Below are positions 16,437 to 25,355 of a DNA stretch of 64,000 nt, piece by piece; within the stretch, counting starts at the first letter, position 1, and every line of letters begins with the position of its first letter. The stretch spans positions 248,001-312,000 of the forward strand of contig CAYZDJ010000001.1 of the NCBI GenBank assembly GCA_964477265.1, read 5' to 3'. Source of the stretch: CAIVPM01 sp964477265 (lineage in GTDB: Bacteria > Bacteroidota > Bacteroidia > Chitinophagales > Chitinophagaceae). The notes under the pieces are model-generated. The model was given only the letters and a program-made list of their open reading frames with translations. It made no database searches and was not told the origin of the DNA. The translations under genes and the position numbers were made by a program.

Positions 16437-17080
16437 TATACTGTCAAATATTTTTTTCTGAATTGTTCAAAATTGCCTGAACGTATATATCCATTGTATT
16501 CAATTTTATTTTTAAATGGAATACATTTTTCTTTCTCTAAATCTTTAATTTTTTTAGCAGCAACGCCTGCTATCACACAATATCCTTCAGTAAAAGATTT
16601 TGTTACAACAGCACCTGCTGCAACAATTGTAAAATCTCCAAGCTCTACACCTGGCATTATTTTGCAACCTGCACCCAACCAGCAATATTTACCAATTTTT
16701 ACTGGTTGGTTAATGTGTTTTCTGTTATCATACATATCATGATTGGCACTTACTATAACTACATTTGGTGCAACCTGTGTATAATCTCCAATATAAATTC
16801 CACCTTTACCCTGAATGTAACAACCTTTCATTATGCCAGGATAACTATCTACACCTACATACATATTTTGTGCATCATATACCTGACTTGCCCAATGCAC
16901 AGGCCAGTATGCATCTTTATTTCCACCAAAATTTATAACCTTTTGCATAAACCAAAATCCAAAAGTTACTTTGTTTTGATAGTCATTTGTTTCTCTTAAA
17001 AATCTGAACTTGGGTAAGTAAGATGCAGCAATGCCTACTATTCTCAATGGATTTTTTAATATGTAAATTATTTTATTCAC
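16436..17080 (-). CDS. Hexapeptide-repeat acyltransferase (CatB/LbH type)
   Basis: 214 residues, GTG start. A left-handed beta-helix region spans about residues 70-180, with the typical V-S-A-N-H-D loop near 115 and G-A-G-C-K-I-M-P-G-V-E-L-G-D. The His in A-N-H-D is the likely catalytic base for acetyl transfer to a hydroxyl or amine. Proteins of this kind in capsule loci are mostly serine- or sugar-O-acetyltransferase-like. The substrate cannot be told. The stop overlaps the ATG of hisH, tying it to the amidination module. Confidence 0.8.
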   Translation of the reverse strand: MNKIIYILKNPLRIVGIAASYLPKFRFLRETNDYQNKVTFGFWFMQKVINFGGNKDAYWPVHWASQVYDAQNMYVGVDSYPGIMKGCYIQGKGGIYIGDYTQVAPNVVIVSANHDMYDNRKHINQPVKIGKYCWLGAGCKIMPGVELGDFTIVAAGAVVTKSFTEGYCVIAGVAAKKIKDLEKEKCIPFKNKIEYNGYIRSGNFEQFRKKYLTV

Positions 17081-17089
17081 TAATAAAAT

Positions 17090-18040
17090 TTATTTATTAC
17101 AAATACTTAAAAACTCTTTCCTGTAAGGGTTTGCAGGGCTGTAGCTATCAAACTCATCTTTATAAATTGATGAATATTTTTTTATGGTTAAAAAATTTGA
17201 AATGCCAATATTAAATTGCCTAGATAACTTTCTTGCATTTGATATTTTTAATTTTTTTAACAGATAAAGTATGTGTGTGCTTATATTTCTTAACTTGGTT
17301 TTCTCGGCATCAACAATCATTTCATTGGTAATGTCTGTATCTCTATTTGGGCTATTTTTAATTGATTGAAGCATTTCAAAACTTTCAACACTTCCTTTAT
17401 AAATATCAATTTTTGATGATGCCTGATTAGGGGTTTCTCTTGGCCAGCTTACCCAGCCTTGCACTAATAAAACACTATGTTGCATCCCAATTCTTAACCT
17501 TATTTCTGTATCGCCACTTGCATATTTTTCGGATAAGGTACCTGAATTTTTTAAAATGCTTGTTTTAAATAAATTGGCTGTAAAGCTTGAATCTATTAGG
17601 TTTCGTTTACCAAAATATACGTTGCAAAAAATTTGCTTTGGCGTTAGTAGTGCTGGAAAAAGTATATGGTTACAATAATTTTTTTGAATTAGCAAAGCAG
17701 CTTCCGGAAATTGGTTTGCATAAAACATTAAGTATTCAATGGCTGTAGGAAACATAACATCATCGCCATCAATAAAAATTAGATACTCGCCTTTTGCAAG
17801 GTTTATTGCTTTATTTCTGTTTGGATACTCCCTTAAATTGCTAGCATTTTTATATGCAACAATTCTATCGTCTTTATATTCATTAATAATTTTCCAGGTA
17901 TCATCAGTACTGCAGTCGTCTGCAATAATATATTCAATGTTTTTATAGGTTTGGGCAAGCACACCTTCTATAGCATCACGCACATACTTTGCACTATTGT
18001 ATGTTACTGTAATAATTGTAATTAAAGGTGTACTATTCAT
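17090..18040 (-). CDS. Glycosyltransferase family 2 (paralogue of 19109-20050)
   Basis: 316 residues, a GT-A enzyme. Motifs: I-T-V-T-Y-N-S (9-15), A-D-D-C-S-T-D-D-T-W (40-49) and the metal-binding I-D-G-D-D-V near 94. The sequence through residue 130 is strikingly similar to the GT2 gene at 19109, including the shared R-N-K-A-I-x-L-A-K-G-E-Y and a later W-P-R-x-T-x-N-Q-A-S segment. The two flank the WecF-like gene. Soluble; no C-terminal membrane helices. It probably adds one residue to the lipid-linked repeat. Confidence 0.86.
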   Translation of the reverse strand: MNSTPLITIITVTYNSAKYVRDAIEGVLAQTYKNIEYIIADDCSTDDTWKIINEYKDDRIVAYKNASNLREYPNRNKAINLAKGEYLIFIDGDDVMFPTAIEYLMFYANQFPEAALLIQKNYCNHILFPALLTPKQIFCNVYFGKRNLIDSSFTANLFKTSILKNSGTLSEKYASGDTEIRLRIGMQHSVLLVQGWVSWPRETPNQASSKIDIYKGSVESFEMLQSIKNSPNRDTDITNEMIVDAEKTKLRNISTHILYLLKKLKISNARKLSRQFNIGISNFLTIKKYSSIYKDEFDSYSPANPYRKEFLSICNK

Positions 18041-19131
18041 TACAGTGCTAAAGTTTCTTTGTAGGTTTGGGTTAATGTTTCCATACCAAAATACTGCTGC
18101 AAAAGTTTCTTGTTCTTTTCAACATCTACAATAGCATCGTTAAAATTCTTGTGCGATTTTTTAGTTAATTCAAATACATGAAATCCTTTTTGTTGCAAAA
18201 ATTTATATAGGTTATTATTTTCAAACATATACACCTTGCTACCTTGCCACAAAAGTTGCATAATGTTTCCCCATGCCTGAGAACGATTTTGAGGCATGAT
18301 TGCAATTTCTGTTTGAGATAAAATATTTTCATAATATTCATATGGCTCAAGCATATCTGTAATGCCTATAAATCGGCCATTATATAAATGTTTGCCAAAC
18401 CTTATAACATCTTCTGCATATGACTTGTCTGAACCATATGATAATGGACAATAAATTTTTTGCGTTATATTTTTTGGCAAAAGATGTTTAATGGCATAAA
18501 TATGCTGGTTGTTTTTTGATGCTGAATTTCCAAGCAATATATCGTTGCTTTTTAATGTAGAATCTTTTTTTACCACATAATCAAAAACGCCATAAGTAAA
18601 ATATTTGAATTGAGTTTTTGGCTGAAGAAGTGGCTTTACCAGATTAAAATCATCTATTGAATAATGTGCTACAATATCAACTTTCTTTAAAAAATCTAAT
18701 TTAATATCACTTGATTTTCTCTTGACAAAAAATTGTTTGCATTTTCCTAAAAATTTAACAAGATAGTCAGTTCTGTAGTGTTGCAATTTTGTATATACTT
18801 CAGGTAAGCTAAAGGCATCGGCACCCCAAAAAAACCAAACAATTTTTTTATTGCTGATATCGAACTGGTTAAGGTATTCAATAACTTCATTACTTAAAAA
18901 GTGTATATAAATTGTGCTTGCTTCTATAACAAGTGCATCAATTTTTTTGTCTCCCTTTACAATTTTGGGAACAATTCTAAGGTTGTCTTCAATTGTGGTT
19001 TTGCCAATTACCTGCCCAGTCATTTGTTCGCCATAAATAACAAATTGATGATCAGTTGCAGGGTCAAGCTTTATTGCAATATTTGCAAACATTTGTACAA
19101 AGCCACTATTAACAGCTAGGTGCAATTTCAT
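18040..19131 (-). CDS. Fuc4NAc-type transferase, WecF-like (GT56)
   Basis: 363 residues, normal length for the TDP-Fuc4NAc:lipid II transferase family. The family-typical stretches are visible: I-V-W-F-F-W-G-A-D-A-F, L-G-N-S-A-S-K-N-N-Q-H, I-Y-C-P-L-S-Y-G and M-P-Q-N-R-S-Q-A-W-G-N-I, followed by L-L-W-Q-G-S-K-V-Y. WecF adds dTDP-Fuc4NAc to the growing enterobacterial common antigen. The VioA/VioB-like pair at 23617-25317 could supply a dTDP-4-acetamido-4,6-dideoxyhexose. The start overlaps the end of the upstream GT2 gene by 23 bases, longer than any other overlap in this part of the locus. Confidence 0.83.
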   Translation of the reverse strand: MKLHLAVNSGFVQMFANIAIKLDPATDHQFVIYGEQMTGQVIGKTTIEDNLRIVPKIVKGDKKIDALVIEASTIYIHFLSNEVIEYLNQFDISNKKIVWFFWGADAFSLPEVYTKLQHYRTDYLVKFLGKCKQFFVKRKSSDIKLDFLKKVDIVAHYSIDDFNLVKPLLQPKTQFKYFTYGVFDYVVKKDSTLKSNDILLGNSASKNNQHIYAIKHLLPKNITQKIYCPLSYGSDKSYAEDVIRFGKHLYNGRFIGITDMLEPYEYYENILSQTEIAIMPQNRSQAWGNIMQLLWQGSKVYMFENNNLYKFLQQKGFHVFELTKKSHKNFNDAIVDVEKNKKLLQQYFGMETLTQTYKETLAL

Positions 19132-20050
19132 TGTGTATCTTAATATTCAGGTGTTCGTAATTATATTCACTCCAATAACCAATTTCTTTTTTTTGGAGAG
19201 AGTATTTTATTGTTTTATAGAAGCTATCTGTAAAATAACTTCTTAATGCTACGGCTTTGCCAAAGCAAAAATTATATAAATTTCTTTTAAAAAGCGTGTA
19301 AATCAGGTTATAATAATAAGTTTTTAATTTTTCCTTATCTAATAAATCAAATTTAGTGTCTTCTATAAAATTTAATTTCAGGAATCTTATTTTCTGGTGC
19401 AAATAGCTTTCAGAACTTACTTTTTTTGAAGCCTGATTTTTTGTTAAACGCCAAAGGGATATTGGGTTAATAAGCACCAAAACATTTGTTGATTTTAACA
19501 AAGTCAGCCTTGTATAAGTATCAGCATTGGCATAGCTTTCATCAAATAAGTTTGCCTTTAAAATGGCAGTTCTAAAAATATTGTTGGCAAGACTTGAATT
19601 TAAAAAACCACCACCAAAAAACTCTAAATTAAATCCATCTTTACTCGAAATTTCAATAGGCCCTATAAACTTTGGATTTTCTGTTTTTACAATTCCAAAT
19701 CCACAGTTTTTAAATTGTTCCATTTCTGTTACTGCCAATTCAATTCCTCTGTTTAAAGTAACATCGTCACCATCTACAAATACTATATACTCGCCTTTTG
19801 CCAAGCTAATTGCTTTGTTCCTGTTTTTATACTCAGTTAGATTTTTGTCATTTCTTATTGCAATAATTCTTTCATCATTGTATTGCTTAATTATATTCCA
19901 TGTATTGTCAGTGCTGCAATCATCTATTACTATATACTCAAAGTTTTTATAGGATTGGTGCAAAACGCTTTCAATAGTTTGTTGTATAAATTTTTGCGAG
20001 TTATAGGCAACTGTAACTATTGTAATTATTGGTGTTGCAGCTATATTCAT
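19109..20050 (-). CDS. Glycosyltransferase family 2 (paralogue of 17090-18040)
   Basis: 313 residues. Motifs: V-T-V-A-Y-N-S (11-17), I-D-D-C-S-T-D-N-T-W and V-D-G-D-D-V. It matches the GT2 at 17090 closely in the N-terminal half and again at the W-R-L-T-K-N-Q-A-S segment, so one is a duplicate of the other. They now sit on both sides of the WecF-like gene. It overlaps that gene's start by 23 bases. Donor and acceptor unknown. Confidence 0.86.
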   Translation of the reverse strand: MNIAATPIITIVTVAYNSQKFIQQTIESVLHQSYKNFEYIVIDDCSTDNTWNIIKQYNDERIIAIRNDKNLTEYKNRNKAISLAKGEYIVFVDGDDVTLNRGIELAVTEMEQFKNCGFGIVKTENPKFIGPIEISSKDGFNLEFFGGGFLNSSLANNIFRTAILKANLFDESYANADTYTRLTLLKSTNVLVLINPISLWRLTKNQASKKVSSESYLHQKIRFLKLNFIEDTKFDLLDKEKLKTYYYNLIYTLFKRNLYNFCFGKAVALRSYFTDSFYKTIKYSLQKKEIGYWSEYNYEHLNIKIHNEIAPSC

Positions 20051-21187
20051 TTAGCTAAATGTAAATTCGTGATTATAGAATTTCTCTATATTTTGCTTAT
20101 ATACTTTACTGCTATATAGCTCTGCACAAATATCAAACTGTTGTTTTTGATAGTTATTGAAATCAACTTCATCAACATCTAATGTTTCAATATCAGCAAC
20201 AATATTTGCATATAAATCTTCGTAGGTTTTATATACCGTTTTTAAGTCTTTAAAGCTGTCAGTAAAAAAATCATCATTATACACAGCAAAAGATATTGCA
20301 CCACTAAAAACTGGCTCTATAAAATAGCCATCTAAACCTTCGCCAAAAGTTAAAGACCACTTTGCCTTGCTTATTAATTCTTTAAACTGTGTGTAGCTTA
20401 AACCTTGTATTTGCTGTATTTGCAAGCCATTTATTTCTTTTAACTTATTAATTATTTTTTCTTTTTCAGGCTTGTTGTCTGGCGAATAAACCAATAAGTT
20501 TTCCTTGTTTGTTTTAATTACAAAACTGTATTGTTCAGGACTTATCCAAACAGAAAGTTTATGCAATGGCACATCAAAATGTTCTCTGTAATATTTTGTG
20601 CAATATTGTTGGTGTGCAGTTGTTATTGTTACAAACTTAAAAGTGTTTTTTATGTTCTTTACTTCTTCCTTAGTTGGCATCAACATTATGTTTTGGTTCA
20701 TAATGTTGTAATGCACTACATTAATATTTTTTAAGAAATTGCTTTCGTTAGCTGATAAATTCTGGCAAAAAAAACTTGATAAAAAATCTGGAGCATGAAT
20801 AATAATTTCTTGCAACTGATTAAAATAATTTACAACCTGGTTAAAGCCGTAAATGTTAAAGCTGTTCTCAATGTTATTATACTTTAATAGTAAATTATCT
20901 TTTGAATGAGTGCAAACCATTACTGCAACATCATTATTATTCTCAAATATTTTTTTGGTTTCTGCTGCTATTGAAAGTATTGAAATAACACCACCACTCA
21001 TTGTTTCTTTTCCTGTAAACCTGTCTGCACCAGGCACAATAAACACAATCAGTTTTTTTACTTGTTTGCTAAACTCATTCTCAAAAAACTTCTCTTGCAT
21101 TGGCTTTAATTTCCTTTCTCTTGCAAGTTTCTGGCGATGTTCTTTGTACTTTATGTACCTGTAAATATTTTTTATACTTTCCTTCAA
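20051..21187 (-). CDS. Putative GT-B glycosyltransferase, family not recognised
   Basis: 378 residues from a TTG at 21187 that lies 2 bases after the upstream stop; the first ATG would be residue 30 (21100). The region between is charged and looks coding, so the TTG start is kept with reserve. The first strand L-I-V-F-I-V-P-G-A-D-R-F-T-G and S-G-G-V-I-S-I resemble the N-terminus of group-1 GTs. The C-terminal part has L-V-Y-S-P-D-N-K-P-E and W-S-L-T-F-G-E-G-L-D-G-Y-F-I-E-P-V, a plausible donor-binding E-x-x-G-like region. Function inferred mainly from context. Confidence 0.65.
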   Translation of the reverse strand: MKESIKNIYRYIKYKEHRQKLARERKLKPMQEKFFENEFSKQVKKLIVFIVPGADRFTGKETMSGGVISILSIAAETKKIFENNNDVAVMVCTHSKDNLLLKYNNIENSFNIYGFNQVVNYFNQLQEIIIHAPDFLSSFFCQNLSANESNFLKNINVVHYNIMNQNIMLMPTKEEVKNIKNTFKFVTITTAHQQYCTKYYREHFDVPLHKLSVWISPEQYSFVIKTNKENLLVYSPDNKPEKEKIINKLKEINGLQIQQIQGLSYTQFKELISKAKWSLTFGEGLDGYFIEPVFSGAISFAVYNDDFFTDSFKDLKTVYKTYEDLYANIVADIETLDVDEVDFNNYQKQQFDICAELYSSKVYKQNIEKFYNHEFTFS

Positions 21188-21189
21188 GC

Positions 21190-22125
21190 TTAGTGATTGT
21201 GCTTTGCAATTACCGAATCTAAAATAGTTGAAAACTTTGCAGCACCATATTTATTTAAGTGGTCGTTATCATAAAAATCCTGCTTTACAAAGCTTGTGTC
21301 CTTTACCCAATTGAAATAATGTGCATCATACCTTTTGCATAAAACGTTTATTACTGAGTCATTACTTTTTACCTGTGCATCATCAAAGTATTGATAGTAG
21401 GTTTTATAAGCAGGTGCATAAATAATATAAACATTGATATTACGCTTTTTTAATGCATTTAGCATTTCTTCCATGATATCAATATTGATTTTTAAGTTAT
21501 GTTGCTTTATTAAAGTTTTATGGTAAAATAACTTTTGCTTTCCCAGTGTATCTGTTACCCTTTTGTTGCAATCAGTAGAATCCATTTTATTAAAACCATA
21601 ATCTGTTATGCTGCCACCTTCATCTGAAATTTGTTTAAATCCTGTTTTTGCTGCTGATATCACTCTTGGTACACCAAGAAATGCAATGATGCTGTGGTTT
21701 TTAGAGTCAAGGTAGCTGAAATCATGATTTTTTATTCCCCAATAATGATAGTAAGCATATGTTCTTAAACTTTCAGTTACATCGTTCATGTCATAATAAA
21801 GAGCCATGTATGACATAGTAAAAACAACTGTTTTCAGTTTAGGCAAATTATCAATCTGCTGCATTAAAATTTCTTTGTCAAAATATAAACTCTGACTTGA
21901 GTTTGACAGGTTGATTGTTGGGTTTTTGAAATACTCAGGATCGATGCCATAAAGTGCATGCGACGAACCAAGTATTACTGTATTGATTTCTTTTGCTTTT
22001 GTATCAAGCGTTTTCTTTTTAATAGAGTATGTTGTAGGTATTTTTCTAAGTTTACCTTCCACATAAACATAAGCAATTAATAATGGCAACGAAAAGATAA
22101 AAATTTTGAGTAAAATCTTTTTCAT
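21190..22125 (-). CDS. SGNH/AlgJ-like protein, partner of MBOAT O-acetyltransferase
   Basis: 311 residues. One N-terminal membrane anchor (about 4-22) precedes a periplasmic domain. The nucleophile-type block is G-S-S-H (53-56), and a late D-x-D-H-L-N-K-Y-G motif near 290 supplies the Asp/His pair of SGNH-fold esterases or acyltransferases. It is 5 bases downstream of the MBOAT gene, as in AlgI/AlgJ, PatA/PatB and DltB/DltD systems, where the MBOAT passes acetyl groups through the membrane and the SGNH partner puts them on the glycan. The pairing and motifs make this role likely; the acceptor is unknown. Confidence 0.78.
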   Translation of the reverse strand: MKKILLKIFIFSLPLLIAYVYVEGKLRKIPTTYSIKKKTLDTKAKEINTVILGSSHALYGIDPEYFKNPTINLSNSSQSLYFDKEILMQQIDNLPKLKTVVFTMSYMALYYDMNDVTESLRTYAYYHYWGIKNHDFSYLDSKNHSIIAFLGVPRVISAAKTGFKQISDEGGSITDYGFNKMDSTDCNKRVTDTLGKQKLFYHKTLIKQHNLKINIDIMEEMLNALKKRNINVYIIYAPAYKTYYQYFDDAQVKSNDSVINVLCKRYDAHYFNWVKDTSFVKQDFYDNDHLNKYGAAKFSTILDSVIAKHNH

Positions 22126-22130
22126 TGCTG

Positions 22131-23615
22131 CTAAAATTGAAAGTATATAAACTCTCTTTTTTCAAAAACACCTAAAAATATTATTGATAAAACCATTATG
22201 TAATAAACAGTCCAGCGTATATAAATTGGCTTTAAACTTAGGTATTGCTTAATGTTTGTTTTACTTTGAATGGTATGTATTGCCTCTAAGAAAAAGATTA
22301 GTGCAAATGCAATGGCAACCTGCATGTTTGAATTGTGGGCAACACCAAAGCTTATCTGGTGTGTACTTAGTATTTTAAAAATATCATGTAAGGTATTGGT
22401 AAAAATGGTTTTTATAAAATAGAATGCATTGGCTACTGACGATGATCTAAATACTATTAATGCCAATGTAACTAAGCTGAATGTTATTAAGATATTGAAA
22501 AAGCCAATTGTTTTTCCTTTTGCAAGTTCAGCAAACTTCTTAAAGTGCTTGTCTATAATTTTATCTTTTATAGAGCCAATGATGATGTATAATCCATGTA
22601 TTGCACCCCAAAGTATAAATGTCCAGTTAGCACCATGCCAAAAACCACTTAATAAAAAAACTATGAAAATATTAAAGTACAACCTGCTTACAGTTGCAAC
22701 TTTATTGCCTCCAAGTGGTATGTATAAATAGTCTTTAAACCAGCTTGAAAGTGAGATGTGCCAGTGTCTCCAGAATGCTGCAATAGATTTTGTTTGATAT
22801 GGATTGTCAAAATTTTTCATTAGCTTAAAACCCATTACCTGTGCTGCACCTAAAGCAATGTCACTGTATCCACTAAAGTCACAAAGTAATTGGTAGCTAA
22901 AAAATATTGCTGCAACCAGTAATGTTATTGCTGCATAATTGTGAGGGTTATTAAAAACAGGATCAACAAAAGTTGCCAACCTATCAGCAATTACAACTTT
23001 TTTAAATAAGCCCCAAAGTATTAATAGCAAGCCATTTTTTGCATTGTTATAATCAAACTTTTTTTCTTCCTTAAATTGGTGCAACATGTTTTGTGGTCGC
23101 TCAATAGGACCAGCAACAAGCTGAGGATAAAACATAACATACAATGCATAAATGCCAAAATGTTTCTCGGCTTTTTGATTGCCTCTGTACACTTCAATGG
23201 TGTAACTCATTGCCTGAAATGTGTGAAACGACAAACCAATTGGTAAAGCAATAGTCAGGTAGTAATAGTTGCAATGCCAACCCAGACTATCAGTAATAGC
23301 TTTTACATTGTCTATAAAAAAGTTGAAGTATTTAAAAACTGCCAGTACACCAATATTTGCAACAAGGCTTGCAATCAAAAACCTTTTGGTGTATAGTTTG
23401 GATTTAGTTTCACGAAACTTTTCTATATATATGCCAGCAAAATAATCTATCACAATTGTAGCACCTAGGATAGCAATATAAAGAGGTATGAATGCCATAT
23501 AGAATAAGCAACTTGCTACAAGCAACAGAAACCATCTATACTTGTGTGGTAGCACAAAATATAAACCAGTTACTACTATAAAAAATACAATAAATTCTAA
23601 TGAATTGAAAAGCAT
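22131..23615 (-). CDS. MBOAT O-acyltransferase, AlgI-like
   Basis: 494 residues, the normal AlgI length, with about 11-12 membrane helices. Hallmarks are F-W-R-H-W-H-I-S-L-S-S-W-F-K-D-Y and F-L-L-S-G-F-W-H-G-A-N-W-T-F, the second containing the catalytic His. An early segment, P-I-G-L-S-F-H-T-F-Q-A-M-S-Y, also matches AlgI. It transfers acyl groups from the cytoplasm to periplasmic glycan with the SGNH protein encoded next. It is 1 base from the downstream end of the NeuD-like gene. Confidence 0.92.
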   Translation of the reverse strand: MLFNSLEFIVFFIVVTGLYFVLPHKYRWFLLLVASCLFYMAFIPLYIAILGATIVIDYFAGIYIEKFRETKSKLYTKRFLIASLVANIGVLAVFKYFNFFIDNVKAITDSLGWHCNYYYLTIALPIGLSFHTFQAMSYTIEVYRGNQKAEKHFGIYALYVMFYPQLVAGPIERPQNMLHQFKEEKKFDYNNAKNGLLLILWGLFKKVVIADRLATFVDPVFNNPHNYAAITLLVAAIFFSYQLLCDFSGYSDIALGAAQVMGFKLMKNFDNPYQTKSIAAFWRHWHISLSSWFKDYLYIPLGGNKVATVSRLYFNIFIVFLLSGFWHGANWTFILWGAIHGLYIIIGSIKDKIIDKHFKKFAELAKGKTIGFFNILITFSLVTLALIVFRSSSVANAFYFIKTIFTNTLHDIFKILSTHQISFGVAHNSNMQVAIAFALIFFLEAIHTIQSKTNIKQYLSLKPIYIRWTVYYIMVLSIIFLGVFEKREFIYFQF

Positions 23616-23616
23616 T

Positions 23617-24231
23617 TTATCTTGCCGGAATACCTTTTATTGTTTGATTGTCGCCAATATTTTTTGTAACAACAGCACCTGCACCAACTGTTACATTATT
23701 TCCCAAATGAATGCCAGGAAGAAGAACAGCACCTGCACCAATACTACAATAATCTCCCATTTTTACTTTGCCTAAAATGTTGCAACTTGGCGAAATTTCG
23801 CAATATCTGCCAATAACACAATCGTGATGAATAGTAGCATTAATATGTATTAAGCTGCCTTCACCAATAAATACATTTTGTGTGATTGTTGCGTTTGTTA
23901 AAATATTTAAGCCTTGTTGTAATGTAACAGAATACTTGCCAATACTGGCTTTGGGCGAAATGATAGAAACAAGTTTACCACCATAGGATTGTAGCCTCAG
24001 TGCAATTTGTTCCCTCAGTTTTGGGTTGCCAATGCCAAGCACAAATTCGTTATTTGTTGCAAATAATTTCTTTACTTCTTCTTCTGTTTTTAAAATAGTA
24101 AATTGTTCAAATACTGTAGTAGCAGTATTTGCAGCATAATCATCAAAGAAAAATATATCCTTATCCTGATTAAGTTCTGCAAAAATTCCAAGTATTTCTT
24201 TAGCGTGTCCTCCTGCTCCTGCTATTAACAT
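23617..24231 (-). CDS. Sugar N-acetyltransferase of NeuD/PglD/VioB type
   Basis: 204 residues. The N-terminal small Rossmann-like domain starts with L-I-A-G-A-G-G-H-A-K-E (2-12), the NeuD/PglD hallmark that binds the nucleotide sugar. The rest is a left-handed beta-helix with I-H-I-N-A-T-I-H-H-D (the catalytic His region) and an A-V-V-T-K-N-I end. PglD and VioB acetylate the 4-amino group of UDP- or dTDP-4-amino-4,6-dideoxysugars. The aminotransferase next to it (24232) makes just such a substrate, so a 4-acetamido product is likely. Confidence 0.86.
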   Translation of the reverse strand: MLIAGAGGHAKEILGIFAELNQDKDIFFFDDYAANTATTVFEQFTILKTEEEVKKLFATNNEFVLGIGNPKLREQIALRLQSYGGKLVSIISPKASIGKYSVTLQQGLNILTNATITQNVFIGEGSLIHINATIHHDCVIGRYCEISPSCNILGKVKMGDYCSIGAGAVLLPGIHLGNNVTVGAGAVVTKNIGDNQTIKGIPAR

Positions 24232-25317
24232 TTACTTAATAGTATTTAAAATAATGTTTGAAATTTTCTCTACATTTTCTATTTCCAAACCTACATATAA
24301 AGGCAAGCACAAAACACGCTTGCTTGCATTTTCACTAACAGGGCAGCTGTACTTTTTGCCAATATATTCTAAGGTATTTAATGATGGATTAAAATATCTA
24401 CGTCCAAAAATTTCATTTGCAGCCAAAGTATCTTTTACTGCTAAAAGTTGCTCTTCATTTTTAAATAAAACAGGGTAGTAGGCGTAGTTATATTTTGTAT
24501 GTGCATCAACAGTTGGTTTAGTTAAACCATTGTCATTTGCAAATAATAACGCATCATAAGTATTGCAAATGTTTTTTCTGCTATCAATAATAGTTTCAAT
24601 GTGAGGAAACACACACAAGCCCATCGCAGCATGGAATTCAGAGTTTTTACCATTGATTCCAACACCATAAAAACTTTCTGGTGTTTGATGCCCAAAGTTT
24701 CTTTGATACGAAATTTTATGAGCAACATCTGCATTGTTTGCAGTTATGCCACCACCTTCCACAGTATGAAATAATTTTGTAGCGTGAAAGCTTAAAGTTG
24801 ATACATCGCCATAATTTAACAGGCCTTTATTTTTATATTCAACACCAAAAGCATGTGCAGCATCGTATATAACTTTTAAATTATGTTTTTGTGCAATGCT
24901 TTCAATCAATTCAACATTGCATGGAATGCCATACACGTGTGTTGCAAGTATAGCTGATGTTTGAGGTGTTATAGCAGCTTCAATTTTTGTTGCATCAATA
25001 GTTAATGTTGTTGGTTCAATATCAACAAAAACTGGTTCGCAATTTTCCCATACAATTGATGAAGTAGTTGCTACATAGCTAAATGGAGTGGTTATAATTT
25101 CACCTTTTAATTCTAAAGCTTTTATTGCAATTTGTATAGCAATTGTTCCATTATTTAAAAAATAAAAATGCGGAACTTGTAAGTATGATTTAAGCTTTTG
25201 CTCAAGGTCTGTAACTAATGGTCCATGATTAGTTAAATGTGCTCTTTGCCAAATGCCATCAAGCAGTTGTTTATATTCTTCTATTGGTGGAAGAAAAGAT
25301 TTTGTAACGTTAATCAT
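24232..25317 (-). CDS. dTDP-4-amino-4,6-dideoxyhexose transaminase, VioA/WecE-like
   Basis: 361-residue DegT-family PLP enzyme. Lys181 lies in S-F-H-A-T-K-L-F-H-T-V-E-G-G-G and Asp152 in Y-D-A-A-H-A-F-G. The N-terminus I-N-V-T-K-S-F-L-P-P-I-E-E-Y and T-T-P-F-S-Y-V-A-T-T are characteristic of the VioA branch that makes dTDP-4-amino-4,6-dideoxyglucose or -galactose. The stop and the next gene's start are adjacent, so it is coupled to the NeuD/VioB-like acetyltransferase. A WecF-like transferase downstream fits use of the product. Epimer not resolvable. Confidence 0.85.
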   Translation of the reverse strand: MINVTKSFLPPIEEYKQLLDGIWQRAHLTNHGPLVTDLEQKLKSYLQVPHFYFLNNGTIAIQIAIKALELKGEIITTPFSYVATTSSIVWENCEPVFVDIEPTTLTIDATKIEAAITPQTSAILATHVYGIPCNVELIESIAQKHNLKVIYDAAHAFGVEYKNKGLLNYGDVSTLSFHATKLFHTVEGGGITANNADVAHKISYQRNFGHQTPESFYGVGINGKNSEFHAAMGLCVFPHIETIIDSRKNICNTYDALLFANDNGLTKPTVDAHTKYNYAYYPVLFKNEEQLLAVKDTLAANEIFGRRYFNPSLNTLEYIGKKYSCPVSENASKRVLCLPLYVGLEIENVEKISNIILNTIK

Positions 25318-25355
25318 GTTATTTAAAAAGTATAAGTAAGATTGTAAGTATTATT

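Noticed and set aside
19563..19952. 129-codon open frame on the plus strand
   Set aside because: Antisense to the GT2 gene at 19109; low-complexity hydrophobic shadow.
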